Part shown: one piece after another, positions 10,838-22,444 of the stretch
Layout of the letters: every line of letters begins with the position of its first letter
Numbering within the stretch: position 1 is the first letter of the stretch
Source: Podospora pseudocomata
Lineage: Eukaryota > Ascomycota > Sordariomycetes > Sordariales > Podosporaceae
Reading direction: 5' to 3'
NCBI RefSeq assembly: GCF_035222375.1
Contig: NW_026946363.1
Location: 5,456,001 to 5,520,000, forward strand
DNA length: 64,000 nucleotides
Translations under genes and position numbers: made by a program
Notes under the pieces: generated by a model
Database searches by the model: none
Seen by the model: the letters and a program-made list of their open reading frames with translations, nothing else
What the model was told of the DNA's origin: nothing

Positions 10838-11819
10838 TGGAATGTTGAGGGCGGTTTCCACGACCCGGTGGCAGAATGTGTTAAAGTGTATGTGCGATGT
10901 GCTCGATAAGTTTTGTATCCCCAAACGGCCCCCGTAAATCGTACTTTTTGGCTGGATATCGTGGCAGCTCTTTTGTGTAGACCACGGTGGCAAAGAAGGC
11001 GTTGCAAAATTCACGGGTATAAGGTCACAAAGCCGGGAGATCGACCCTGCCAGTGTAACAAGCACTACCGGCATGTTCCCGGAGACGACTGTCCGGAACC
11101 TGGCCAGGCCATTGGCGCGTGGCGACGGAGAGAGCGATGGGCTGAACCACTAGCATCAAGGTTCCAAACTCTCTCCAGAACGTGCCCAGCAGCCATCGCC
11201 ATCACATTAGGCTCACTTCCAATTCCGCTGTGGTCATTATTCTATTTTTCCTCGGACAGAATTGCTGCTTTTTTTTTGTTGGGTCAAATAGGGGCCTCGC
11301 ATTGGAGTAAAGTCGACTTTGATTGGATGAACGCACCCGTGTTCAGACAATGTCAACATACGTCAGCCCCCTCCAGTTCATTCCCTACTCGCTATGTTAG
11401 CACGACTCAGCAAAGAATTATAACTGGGTCAACATCACGTTCAAGATCAGCCTGATCGGTCTGGTGCCATGGAGAAAGAGGAGCCATCTGGCAATAGGCG
11501 AGAGGCTTCATTCAGAAAAGACATTGACACTCACCTTCCAACTCCCAATTTGCCTTTGCAACGAAGATATTTGACCATCTTTCTCACCATCATTTGGTGA
11601 GCCAAGCTAGCGGGAGTTTCGGGGTAAAGCATTCCGCTGCTGACCAGTTTGAGAGTCTGCTGAAATCTAGCTCGAATAGTCCTCAGGGAAGTGCCGGTTC
11701 TAATGATGCGGCGATCGAAAGGCTGCTGAAGAACTTTGGCTCATTGTTTCATAAGATCTTGCGCGCGAATAAAATGAGAAAGATTTGAGTGCTGATAGGT
11801 TCTCTATGCCTTGTTGTCG
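10838..11819. other. upstream region of the GATA gene
   Basis: No gene recognised. It should contain the GATA gene promoter. There is a T-rich run near 11269-11278. Confidence 0.4.
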
Positions 11820-12420
11820 TACACCCCTTTGTCCAGCAAAACCTGGAGATTTCGTCATAGATAGCCTAGATGAGCGGCAATTCCTAGCGGGTCTATCTGG
11901 ACGGTTGCCAATGAGTTGTACCTCACTTCGGATCCTAAAGATGGGAGCTCGATGTTCGTTGAGCCAGCCTCAAGGTAGAGTTCCGTGATATCTTTGACCA
12001 TCCCAAGATTCCCAGCTGCAACCGCGAGCTGCAGTGGGGAAGGAGAGCTCACCATGCCGTGCAGCCTGTCGTAAACTTCGCATACAGACGTCGATGGCAA
12101 AGTTTCCTTCCAGTTTTTGATTTGCTCGGTATCCGTGGGGAGGTTCATTAAATGATGAATCTGTCGTTTTTCGCGATACCCGCCAGTAAGGAGCTCAAAA
12201 GACGCACCTCGATTCTTTAGATACGTCTTTGATTTCGAGCTTGTAGAGCTGTTCGACCAGAATCGGGTGGTTCCCGCAAACGGTGACTAGGTAACCTGGC
12301 CAAATCCAGCATGCTGAGCTTCTCAGCAATAATGCGGACCAGTTCCTAAAGCAGCTTGATGAGTCCGAACTTCCTGTTGGGCGTCATGATGGTCATCATT
12401 TTCCTCCTTAGAGATGAAAG
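11820..12420 (-). pseudogene. F-box plus ankyrin gene remnant
   Basis: On the minus strand, about 12294-12336 translates to an F-box-like AEKLSMLDLARL segment, followed out of frame by VCGNHPILVEQLYKLEIKD. Further on, 11855-12148 encodes PLQLAVAAGNLGMVKDITELYLEAG and then IDPLGIAAHLGYL, which read as degraded ankyrin repeats. In-frame stops and frame changes separate these pieces. This arrangement matches the large fungal family of F-box proteins with ankyrin repeats. I infer a decayed member; introns could explain some of the interruptions but not all. Confidence 0.45.
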
Positions 12421-12874
12421 TCGCAAGAGGAAGTCGGAGATACTGGATAAATGTGCTAGTCCCAGTCGACCAGTGTGGTGAGTACCTAGACTGTTCCTTG
12501 AATTTGAAATGGATGTTGAGCGTCAGAACTGAGGGAGAGCTTGTGGAACGAAAAAAAAAAAAATGAATGAAACTCATGGAAAAGAAGAAGTAAATGGGTG
12601 TCGAGCGGAAGATCAGTGCCACATCAAGATCTCAGTCGTCTGGTGGCCATTGCGATGAAAATGAAGGAAGAGCCGTCATTGCTACAGGAGCGTCGCCTCG
12701 AGAGCAAGCTCAGGCTGTGGCTCAGGATACACAGACCACTGCTGTTATTGACAGGATATGAAAAGGATGGGGCCTATAAACCAACTGGAGTGGGCCCTAT
12801 TCACTTGCTGTAATTTGATTTATTAATAAGTGATAGCGTTGGCAGCAGGTCAAGTTTGCTGTCAGACCCATTCA

Positions 12875-13012
12875 CCCACCTTTTCACCTTTTCTTTTCTT
12901 TTCATCGCCCTCTCGCAACCTTTTCTGCAACCCTTTCCTCAAGCTTTTACGTCCTTTTCTTCGATCTAGGTTTTCCTGACCTTTTTTTCGACCTTCTCCT
13001 CCACCGCCAAGA
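12875..13012 (+). promoter_or_regulatory. CT-rich promoter or leader tract
   Basis: A strongly pyrimidine-rich stretch on the plus strand directly precedes the small F-box-like frame at 13043. Such CT tracts often mark transcription start regions in filamentous fungi. The tract suggests that the downstream frame is, or recently was, transcribed. Confidence 0.4.
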
Positions 13013-13042
13013 GGCGTAAGGTCTAAAACCCTTCCAGCCGCA

Positions 13043-13300
13043 ATGATCACAAGTCACGGTGTCAGGGAGAACATCTCGCCAGAGCCGACGACTACGCACA
13101 CCCTCAATCGCATCGAGAAGCTACCCCCAGAACTCCTGCTCCAGATCAACGAGTCGCTTGAGTCGTACGCAAGGGCCGCGCTTGCCTTAACCGGCCGCAC
13201 GATGCTGGCCAAAATGAGCTCACACTGCCTCTGCCTCTCAGGAAAGGACCTCTACAACCTGTTAGCCCTTGTTGAGAAACAGGGCATACGAAGCCTATGA
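13043..13300 (+). CDS. short F-box-like protein, possibly truncated
   Basis: 85 codons starting just after a CT-rich leader. The segment IEKLPPELLLQINESLESY reads as an F-box start, followed by ALALTGRTMLAK, which resembles the usual downstream leucine/arginine part. Full-length fungal F-box proteins of this kind are several hundred residues long and carry a cysteine-rich region after the F-box. That region is not readable here, so this is either a truncated gene or the first exon of a decayed one. Confidence 0.4.
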   Translation: MITSHGVRENISPEPTTTHTLNRIEKLPPELLLQINESLESYARAALALTGRTMLAKMSSHCLCLSGKDLYNLLALVEKQGIRSL

Positions 13301-15336
13301 ACGAGCGGCTGAGAGGGAGGAAGTGCAGGAGGAGGCAGAGCAGTGATCAACAGGTTCAGGGAGAGGAGGATCTGGAGAGCTGTTCTGGGTATCCGATTCA
13401 GCCATTCAAATACTTATTTTTGAACAAGGCATCTTGATACACAGTATTCCGCACATGGGTCTCGATGGACACACCAGACAAACTGCCCAGGGAAGAATGA
13501 AGGTCGCTTATCGACGTCACGAACTAAGGCATCTCAGAAAGATTGTCATGGGAAGATAGCCTGCAATATCTTTATTCGCCAACCCGTCAAAAATACCCAG
13601 GTGCCTAGGAATCATCCTTCAGGACTTTCGGTGTGTAATGCTGATTATGTTTGCCCTTGATGTGATAAGATCAGCCATGTAATATCCACAACCGGGCATT
13701 CAAGCTGTCCAAATGCTATTGTCTTGTTGGACTGAGTCGGTCAAGTCTTCGAGGTATACGCAAAAAATGGAAAGATGAAACTCAGCGCCGGACTTTGACT
13801 CCATGGCGGTATACGTTCACACCAAGTCCTCAATCTAGTCATGCCCTCCGCTGCTAACCTTGTTATGGTGTTTCTCCCGGCGTACCTCGCATTTGCCTCT
13901 GACTAGGTAGAGGATCCTTTTCCATGTTCCGTCCCACGGCACGCCCTGGACAAAATAACTGCTATTGCCAGCTAGTAAAACATGTGGTGACTGTCAACTC
14001 ACACCTTTTGAAATAGAAACCAGGCCTCTTGGCTATCCATTCAAGGCCTACTGACCATCCTTTTGGGCTTATTGGCTCAGTATCTTTGAAAGAGTTCTGG
14101 TTGTTTTCTGAAGCGTGGTTCGGCATGTCAGCTTGTTGCTGACTTACTTACCAGTCTCAGTTTGTTTATCCACAGCGTGCATGGTTACGTACAAGCTACA
14201 GATATCACTGCAATAGTCGAACTAATTCTGCCGTGTGAGGCACTCATGCTTTCCGCTAGCCATTGCTAGCTCTATTTTGAGGGTTGAAACTCCGACCCCA
14301 GCATCATTCAGTCCACTGCTTTTTGCGTATCTTGAACCACATGACCACGAAAGCATGAGGTTGTGCTGCTTGCTTGGGCCGAAAAGCAGAATGAACGGTT
14401 CGAGGATGTGAGGTGATACGGAACAAATGCCGTCTAGCCGTCTGACATGAAGCATTTCGTCAAGGTTGACTGAACCCTTCCGGGAACGGTGATTTTAAAA
14501 CTTCCAGCAACCGGGTAGAGTCCAGGGGTCAAACTTCCCGGTTGGGGCCAAAGCGCCAGCACCTGTCAGCACCATTGTCTCTTGGCATCCTTCTGACGCC
14601 CCGGGAAGCACTCCGGTATGCACCAAGCTTTCTAATTACGACGGTATGGGCTTAATGCGCTGTATGTAAGGCTGACTTCCTGGCAGCCAATTGTCATAGC
14701 CGCTACCAAACTTCAGTACATACCTAGGTAGATACCTAGATAGGTAGGTGTATTGGATGTCGCTGAGGAACATTGGAGTGGCGGCCCTTAGCAATCAAGA
14801 TCTTTCACCTCTGGTATCAACTGTTCTAGCTGCCATCCATGTGTTCAAGAACCTGTCAAAGTATACTCCACGGCGTGGAGGCATACGTACGTGAATGGCG
14901 AACTAAATCTCCGACCCCCTGGTGATACAGTAAGAACATGTAGCACGTCTGCGTACACTTATACAGAGCCCTGTAAGGTATAGTTGGGTAACATCAAAGG
15001 ATCCGACTTGTCATCCTCAGTCTGTGTGTTCAAGTCAATTTTTGTTGCCTAACCTTACAGGTGCTGATCACCGGGGTAGGAAGCCATCGTGAGTGGTTAG
15101 CTACATGTCACTAGGGTCTCCGTATTCGTGATGCCTTGGTGAAAGTCCAACCATGCACACACATAACCACTTAGACAGGAATGGCATACAGCACACCTCA
15201 ACCATGATCGATCGGAAGATAAATAGGAGCGCCATCCCGCCATACCCATCGTCTCAGTCGCTCACCATCCAGCCTTCACTCAACCCTTCTCGTCATATCT
15301 TAAACTCTTCGCCTCCAGAAACAAGTCTCCATCACG
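13301..15336. other. intergenic, no gene seen
   Basis: About 2 kb without a convincing coding frame. The left part may be decayed downstream sequence of the F-box-like gene. A cluster of TAGGTA/ACCTAG words lies at about 14720-14750. The right end should hold the promoter of the con-13-like gene, including a TATA-like ATAAATAG near 15220. Confidence 0.45.
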
Positions 15337-16491
15337 ATGGCCCCATCCAAGTCTCAGTTGCTGACTTCAGCTACCGCCGCGCTCCTGGCCAGCCAGGGTG
15401 CTTTGGGCCAGCAGCTCACCAAGCCGATCCTCAACCCTGAGTACGACCTCGGTGCCATGTCCCAGGCATTCTTGCCCCATCTCATTGCACCGGCCGCGAC
15501 AAGCATCAGCAAATGGCCCTGGGGGAAGCTTCCTGCATTCTGCAAATCCGAATCCATCCACGAGGGCTTTTCCGCCTACGACATGGAGGTCTATGAGGTT
15601 ACTTTTGCGGACTGCAGCCAGCCTTGGTACATGTGCCGCCACAACGGGTCGACAATGTCGGTGGGCGGTATGATCAACGCGTTTGGGTCCCTTCCTGTGG
15701 GAACCAGAGACTTCATCCGTCATATTGTTGGTGAGTTTTTGGTGGTTTTGGCAGCCGAATAGGAATAACTCTGACATCTGAATAGTCTTCCCCGATTTCA
15801 TGACACCCGGTGTTGCTGCTCACGCCAAGTAAGCTCCTCTCTGTCTCTTCAACGTACAGGACTGACAAAAGTCAAAGATCTGGATCGGGTGATCTCATGT
15901 TTGGTCACAATTACCTCGACACCAGTCTCTGGATCCACGAATCAGGCCACATCTTCGACCGTCAGCATGGTGGAAACGGCGACTATTCCGCCACCTCTGC
16001 CTGGCTCAACGCCTACAACTCCGACTCGCATCTTCCCACCGGTTATGCCAACACCAGTAAGCCATGCCCGTTACTGTCTTTGGAAAGTTTTGAGAACGAG
16101 TGTACTGATTGAAACCACAGACCAAGCCGAGAACTTTGCCGAACATGTTATTCTGGCCACATACGACAACGTCGTGCCCGGTGGTCTGGCCGGCATTCCC
16201 GCGCCCACCCCCAACCACCAGGCTGTCCAAAACCAGTACACCAATGTCAAGAATCTCCTGGGCAACAAGATCCGCAAGGTCACTGGCGCGACCTGCAACC
16301 GCCAGCCCACCCCCCTGATCGGCATTACCAGCCCTGTTGTCTGCATGGGACCTGATGCTTTGGCTCAGGGTGCTTGTGTCGGTACACCCAACATGAAGAG
16401 AGATGAGAACGGCCATGACGCTCTCATTGCCGCTGCCGAGAAGGAGCCTGGCATCTATGAGCCCGCGAGCCGCTGGACCGAGTCGGCTTAA
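15337..16491 (+). CDS. con-13: conidiation-specific protein 13 (CON-13)-like secreted protein
   Basis: Four exons, 15337-15730, 15786-15828, 15878-16056 and 16121-16491, give 328 residues. Donors are GTGAGT, GTAAGC and GTAAGC; acceptors are TAG, AAG and CAG. The N-terminus is a secretion signal of about 25 residues ending near ALGQ. The body matches what I recall of the con-13 family: LPAFCKSES, YDMEVYEVTFADCSQPWYMCRH, and a later NQAENFAEH block. Around residues 164-168 is HESGH, an HExxH zinc-protease-like motif in the same position as HEAGH in other members. Conserved cysteines suggest an extracellular disulfide-bonded protein. con-13 was named for expression during conidiation in Neurospora; the biochemical activity is unknown. 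Confidence 0.85.
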
Positions 16492-17382
16492 TTGTTCTTG
16501 TTGGTGGCTGGAATGGGAGGGGTTTGAAGTGTGTGAACAGACTGCATTGATAGCTTAACCACCGGGTGAGTGACATGGTGGGATGGTGTTTGTCAATTGA
16601 ATCAATCAAATCTGTTGGATGACTGTTATGTTTGCTTTTATTGGTGGTGAGCCATGTTGCGGCCCAGGTGCGATAAGTTTGAACCTTGCGGTGTGCTGGC
16701 TGAGCTGGGGAAAGTGAAGGCTTTGGAGCACTGAGGCAGTTGTCACAGATACGGGCTTTGGAAAAAGCAGAAGCAGCTCTGGCCAGGCGGGGTGGGCAGA
16801 TGACATATTATCAGCTCTGGATGGGAGGAGCGATATGAGATTCATCAACAGGCAATTAATGACCGCATACCTTGCTCTCTGCAAATACCTCAACGAGAAT
16901 TAAAATATTCACATGTGAGCTGCGTTCCAAAGTCCCAACAAACCAAATTCCGCCCACCTCGGTAATCTATCTCCTGGGGGAAATCACTGCGATATTGGTG
17001 GTGGCCAAGTCGACCCAGCCCTATTATGGGCGGAATGGGCTATGCCTTATCACGGCTCTTGGATGCATGGGATGAATGTGTTTGTTGTCCGGTTATCCTG
17101 TTCTCATCTTTGTCCTCTTGTTTGCTCATGTGCTAACTGGATGTAGTTAGGCACTCATCAGCCCTGTGCACGGGGATAGCCGACGCCATCATGAGGGTGT
17201 CACAGCCAAGCCTGCTGCGGCCTCCAAACACCTTTGTACGATTGGGCAAGGCGTCCTGTGATGCAGGTATGGCGCATGTCATAAGAACCATGGGTTGCGG
17301 CTGGGATTTCAAGTCGACGACATTGCAGACCTGATCTTCGGGTTTCGTCAGTTGCGTTTCTAAGAGGCATTGCAGCTGTTCA
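16492..17382. other. intergenic region
   Basis: 3' flank of the con-13-like gene and promoter of the ankyrin gene. No gene or RNA recognised. Confidence 0.45.
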
Positions 17383-19236
17383 ATGTCCATGATGAGCGAC
17401 AAACCCAACCCAGCCGAGCTGCTGAGTGCGGCAGCAGTTGAATCCCAGTCAACAACTCAGCCAGCAACTGATTTTCCACATGAATCGCAAACAATCAAAC
17501 CAACAGAAGCAGGAAAAGAACCACCAACCGAGCCATCAGCAGTGCCATCAGCAGCGCCATCAACCGAACCACCAGCCTACACTGACAATCCCTACATCAC
17601 CAATGGAAATACTAACACTCAAGCTCCCACAGGGGAGATCGACTTCCCCATTCTAGATCCCGGGACTGCCCGTCTCAGAATCGAAAACCAGCACCTCTAC
17701 GCCATGGATCTTGAGCACCAAAACCTCCACGCCCTTCTCGACCGCCTCGTCGTAGACCCAGGCTTCTCCCCCGACGCCCCCCTCCCAACTTACACCCCAC
17801 TCGACTCTGCCTTCATCCCCTCCTTCCTCACCCACCTCCCCTCCCTCTCCACCCTCCTCTCCCTCCCCCTGACAACCTACCCCTCCCCCCCCTACCCCTA
17901 CTACTCCTCCCGCGACCGGCGCACCATCCACCCCTCCCGCACCAGCTCCCCCCTGGCCGCCTTGGAAGACGAGGACCTCAGACGCCGATACCACACCCTC
18001 CAACAGCAAATCATCTCCACCTTCTTCCACGCCATCGCCCGCGGCAAAAACACCGAGCTCGTCACCCAGTTTGTCAAGTCTGGCTTCATCTCCCCCGACT
18101 GTCCCAACGCACTGGGCGCAACCCCCCTCATGGCGGCCATCGAGGCCGGAAACGGGCAGATGGTCTGTCACTTGATCTCCCTCGGCGCGCAGGTCAACGG
18201 GTACGGGAAACTACCCTCCGGCAGCCTCCGCTGCGAGGGAAAGCATGGGGACTTGATGCTCGAGCGGACACCGCTCATGGTTGCCGCGAAGAATGGGAAC
18301 CTGGCGTTGGTGAAGCTGCTGGTGGAGGATTTTGGGGCGGACGACGGGATGATTGCTCCGGACGGGCAGCTAGCCCTGCGGCTGGCGGCGGAGGGGGGGC
18401 ATAGGGAGGTGGTCGAGTACCTGCCGACGAGAAGGGGGGGCGCGTGGAGGAGGTGGAAGACGCATCACAGTGTTGCTGTGGAGAGAGTCAGAAAAGCGGG
18501 GAGGAAGATTGCGAGGTTTGTGTGGTTTTTTGTGTGGGATCTGCCGAGATTTCTGGCTTGGAGTGTGCCGAAGCATACGATCATCAGACCGGCGGTGAAG
18601 ACGGTGAAGTATTGCTGGGAGAACAAGGGGAGGTTCGGGGGGTGGGCGAAGAGGCAGGTGAAGGAGTTTCCCGGGAGAGTGAAGAGGGCGGGCAAGGGGG
18701 TTTGGGAGGGGGTGAAGAAGTTGCCGAGGGGGGTTTGGGAGGTGATGAAGGAAATTCCGGGAGTGATGAAGAGTTTGGGGAAGTTTATCTGGAAGATTGT
18801 CAAAAAGATTCCGGAGGTGATGAAGAATCTGCGTATCTGGATATGGACGACGATGAAGAGGATGGGGGTGGCAGTGGGGAACGTGTTTTTGAGGGTGGTG
18901 TCGGTTCTTCATACGGCTGTGGCAGCTGTGCTGGGTTATTTTAGGAGTATTTCTTTGAAGGATGTATGGAATGGGATCAAGGCTGTCTTTCGGGCTGTTT
19001 TTGTCGGATTGCCAGAGGCAATTTGTAAGGCAGTTGTTGGCCTGGGCAAGTGTGTGGGTATAAGTATTGTCGCCTTGTTTGGGCTCACAGGGCAGGTGCT
19101 GGTTCTCCTGTTTGAAGCCCTCTGCTGGGTGGCCGCATACATCCCGAATCAGCTTGGAAATATCGTCAGCGCGATATGGGCGTCGATCTCTAAAGGATAT
19201 TATGAGATCATGGTGTGGATCAACCCGAAGCATTGA
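17383..19236 (+). CDS. ankyrin-repeat protein with basic amphipathic, hydrophobic C-terminal half
   Basis: Single exon of 617 residues. The N-terminal 80 residues are polar and rich in threonine, glutamine and proline. Residues about 205-355 hold roughly four ankyrin-like repeats (ATPLMAAIEAGNGQMVCHLI, TPLMVAAKNGNLALVKLLV, LALRLAAEGGHREVVEYL). The C-terminal half, from about 360, is very basic and aromatic, with repeated VKKLP/VKKIP units 12-18 residues apart and regular tryptophans (VWEGVKKLPRGVWEVMKEIP). From about 500 it turns into hydrophobic segments that could insert in a membrane. The arrangement suggests amphipathic helices lying on a membrane. I do not recognise a named family for this tail. 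No introns are needed. Confidence 0.8.
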   Translation: MSMMSDKPNPAELLSAAAVESQSTTQPATDFPHESQTIKPTEAGKEPPTEPSAVPSAAPSTEPPAYTDNPYITNGNTNTQAPTGEIDFPILDPGTARLRIENQHLYAMDLEHQNLHALLDRLVVDPGFSPDAPLPTYTPLDSAFIPSFLTHLPSLSTLLSLPLTTYPSPPYPYYSSRDRRTIHPSRTSSPLAALEDEDLRRRYHTLQQQIISTFFHAIARGKNTELVTQFVKSGFISPDCPNALGATPLMAAIEAGNGQMVCHLISLGAQVNGYGKLPSGSLRCEGKHGDLMLERTPLMVAAKNGNLALVKLLVEDFGADDGMIAPDGQLALRLAAEGGHREVVEYLPTRRGGAWRRWKTHHSVAVERVRKAGRKIARFVWFFVWDLPRFLAWSVPKHTIIRPAVKTVKYCWENKGRFGGWAKRQVKEFPGRVKRAGKGVWEGVKKLPRGVWEVMKEIPGVMKSLGKFIWKIVKKIPEVMKNLRIWIWTTMKRMGVAVGNVFLRVVSVLHTAVAAVLGYFRSISLKDVWNGIKAVFRAVFVGLPEAICKAVVGLGKCVGISIVALFGLTGQVLVLLFEALCWVAAYIPNQLGNIVSAIWASISKGYYEIMVWINPKH

Positions 19237-19534
19237 GTTTGGTATCATGAATCTCGAGAGTGGGAGGACGATGGTGATGGACCATAGATACATACCCTTT
19301 TTACTTTGCAAAAGATTTTTTTGAGCCTCATGTATCATAGCAAGCCTCTCATTGTGTTAATCAGCCCCTATCTCGTTCGCGTCACCTCCAAATCAAAAGT
19401 ATCAACCCTCTTGTAAACAAAAGCCAACCAACGCCATGGGTATCTGCATGTGGGTATCATTTAATGCAACCGAAACCAATGCAAACCACAAATCCCCTGT
19501 GTTATTCCTATATCCCCCCAAATCCAAACGCAGT

Positions 19535-20620
19535 CTAGGAACCCTCCTCATCATTCAAATCAGCCCAGTCCAGCCCTGGATAGTATGCCAAATTCATCAG
19601 CTCATGCTCACTTCCCTCCGGTGTCGTCAACCTGATCACTGGCGCTCCACCACTAGTGGCCGGGTCGGCCCGAGTGGGGGGCGCGGAAAGCTTGTGCCAA
19701 GTGCACTTTGACAGTGTTTCAGCTATCCCATTATTGATCTCGTCCTGCCGCTCCTCGTTCTCGAAATCCCGGACGACGCCAAGTTTTCCATCACAGACGG
19801 CTGTCTGGTCGTTTGGGCGGAAAGCAAAGGAGAGGGTGATTCCCGTGCCAGTTGCAATGCCGGTGACGGTTGTTGGGTTGGAAGAGTCGATTGTGTCAGC
19901 GGAGGGGGTTGAATCGTCAACGACCTCGGGTTCAGAGTCTTGTATCTGAAGCTGTTGGAAGGTCGGCTTGAAGAAGGGACTCTGACTCGGGCTGGCGGTG
20001 TTTGTTTGGAGCAAGGGATTGCGGAGTCTGCCCCTGCTGATGGCTGACGACTTGATGGTCCGGTGGAAGATGGCGTGATGGTTGATTTGTGAAAGTGTAG
20101 TTGTTCTCAAAAGATACCTGAGAAGATCTGTCCTCTTCTGTGGGCTTGTTCTCTGTTGCCAGGGTCTCAGGCTCTTCTCTCTTCTCAGTCCCGAGAGAAT
20201 CTTGTGTGAGAAAGCCTCGGCAGGGCAGAGATGATGCTCGATCCCACACCGACGAGCAACCCTGGGAGCAGTTTCATTGTGGAGGTTGTCCGGAGGGAGA
20301 ATCGTCTGTTCCTCATCCGCAGATCCCTGGCTGGTTTCCTCTGTTGTAGGGGGTCGAACATGTCGCTTTTGGACGGTTCCAAAGGGGCTCCAAGTGCGAC
20401 CGCATTCTGATGAGCTCCAGGAGTCTTCGTCGCCATACGGAGCTGACTTGGCTACAATCTCGTGAAGCTTGACCATGTGCGGCGCGCTTGCAGCCGCCTT
20501 CATGTACGCCTCCTTTAGTCGCAAGCAGGCGTCCAGGGCTTCAACGTTGGCAGTTGAGGCATCTGGGGTCGTGGTGGTCGCACGGGGCTCTGTCGCGGGT
20601 GATGAATTGCTGGAGTCCAT
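19535..20620 (-). CDS. hypothetical protein, unrecognised
   Basis: Continuous 361-codon frame, starting MDSSNSSPAT. Residues 20-55 may form a short helix (VEALDACLRLKEAYMKAAASA). The middle is basic and irregular. The C-terminal 130 residues are acidic and polar, ending GLDWADLNDEEGS. An overlapping frame on the same strand (about 19932-20249, 105 codons) looks at least as protein-like in the middle third, so an intron pair or frame change there is possible. No domain recognised. It is convergent with the ankyrin gene. Confidence 0.55.
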   Translation of the reverse strand: MDSSNSSPATEPRATTTTPDASTANVEALDACLRLKEAYMKAAASAPHMVKLHEIVAKSAPYGDEDSWSSSECGRTWSPFGTVQKRHVRPPTTEETSQGSADEEQTILPPDNLHNETAPRVARRCGIEHHLCPAEAFSHKILSGLRREKSLRPWQQRTSPQKRTDLLRYLLRTTTLSQINHHAIFHRTIKSSAISRGRLRNPLLQTNTASPSQSPFFKPTFQQLQIQDSEPEVVDDSTPSADTIDSSNPTTVTGIATGTGITLSFAFRPNDQTAVCDGKLGVVRDFENEERQDEINNGIAETLSKCTWHKLSAPPTRADPATSGGAPVIRLTTPEGSEHELMNLAYYPGLDWADLNDEEGS

Positions 20621-22444
20621 TTGAGTGTTTCTGTGTGTAGGTAAGCTTGTTGAGATTCGATATGAGAACTTTGTTATGAACTCTCAAAGTGGATCGAACA
20701 AGGAAGAGAACGTTCCTTGTGGAAAGTCAGGTAAGTGGGGAGGAAAGATGGATGAGTTTGAGTAAATAGAAGTGGTTTGATTTGTTAAAAAAGGTAAAGA
20801 GTAAAGTGAGCTGAGTTCAGTAGTCGAGAAAATCTATTTATTGTCGTGGGTGAATTATAAACCCCGCTCGGCGTAGTTTGGCTCTTGTTCGCTTTTGTGA
20901 TCAAAAGTCAATTGTTGTTCCGAACAACCTTCCAGTAGCAGTGAAGAGAGATCTGTGAATGAACTATTCATGTGCTAGACCACAACGCTGGGAGCAGTGG
21001 GCATCTCTATCGCTATTCGTGGATCTCTGGTTTGAATTCAAAACCAAAATCACCAAGAGAGAGCAACAACATTGCCTACCCTGACGCTCCCACTGCCCTA
21101 ATTGATTTTGTAAATGTCTCTACAAATATTCAGCACAATAACGCATCATCTCAGGACACATGATTTCCCCTGCTGTGGCTCAATAACTCGGATCTAAGGT
21201 ACGTGACTAAAATTGGGGAAGTGAAATTACCCTGTGGTATTTGGTTTCTATCATGGAGTTATTATCAACACCCCAAAGGCCAGCAGCCAAACTTTGCGAG
21301 CCCTCGTTGTTTTACACCCACAATGCTTCCTGATAACAACGATTGCAATGATCAAGGCAACAGTTGCAACACCGCAGAGCCTCGTGCCAAATTTTTCACA
21401 ATGAGTGAACACAACTAAGGTAGACATCACTGTTGGATTGTATCACAGCCCACTCAGAGCAACTTGAACCGGATGAGCTTATTTCACTTGTTTATTAAGC
21501 CAATCCTCTCCAGCAACAAGCCAGCACCAAGGTCATGATATCAAAGTCAAAAGGTTTACGCCTTTTTTGTTATAGTACAGATGTGCCTGTTATACCGCCA
21601 CACCATTGGCACCGTAGACACCAAACAAGCCGTCCTCCTTAAAGGGCCCCGTCCACTCCAAATATTCACCACGTTACATAACGCCATCACCAAGCCCGCC
21701 GTCCAAAGAATGCAAGTAGGAAAACCATCAATGGGGTAAATATATAGCCAGGCACCATCAGCAGCAAAATCAAGTTAAGTTGTTATGCGCACGACTGCAT
21801 ATGGGACATAAAAAGCCCAACATCTTCCGCCCTTCCACGTCCCTGATCATCCCATCATACCTCCTGGCAATATTCCAGACCTTGTACACAACCAAGCTGG
21901 CTCATGCGCCTCAAAGCGAACCGTCCATTGGCTGGGCCTCGAAATATTCCAGCACCATCATCCCATCCATCCCTCCGCTTTTTCTGCAAACACCGAGAAA
22001 AAAACGAGTATCTTGCTGCCAGCAGGGTATCCCATCCACCGACTTAAACCCGAAAAAAAAATGACACCAAACCCCTTCTCCCGCCTGAGGCGGTGATGAT
22101 GAAGAACAAAAAAAAAAAGATAGCTCTAGATAGAGCTGAAGAAAGGTAGAAAGAACAAACTGACCAACCGAATGATTTCCTTTTTTTGAACCCCCTTTCC
22201 TTCGCCATCCTCCCATTCCCAGGGGTATTTGTCACCGGATTGACCCAAAAAAAAAAAAAAAAAAAAAAAGCTACAGGTATAAGGGGAAAAAAAAGGCCAC
22301 CTTCCATCCCAGACGCACCTCAACTTGAGAAAAGCACCCCTGAATCTTCTGGCGACTCGTATACACACACATACATGAATAGAGAGAAACCGCCTCGAAG
22401 AGGATACTATGAAACACCGACCCCAAATGTAACCCGGTCGACTT
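20621..22444. other. intergenic region with a long poly(A) run
   Basis: Promoter of the unknown gene on the left and probable 3' UTR of the bHLH gene on the right. Contains several A runs on the plus strand, the longest at about 22247-22269. No coding frame is convincing. Confidence 0.45.

Noticed and set aside
18370-19338. Minus-strand 322-codon frame across the ankyrin gene
   Set aside because: Histidine, proline and leucine repeats are the reverse complement of the lysine, glycine and valine codons of the real gene.
22245-22270. Long A run as a sign of a non-LTR element tail
   Set aside because: No target-site duplication, no reverse transcriptase remnant and no SINE-like promoter next to it; more likely a simple homopolymer.
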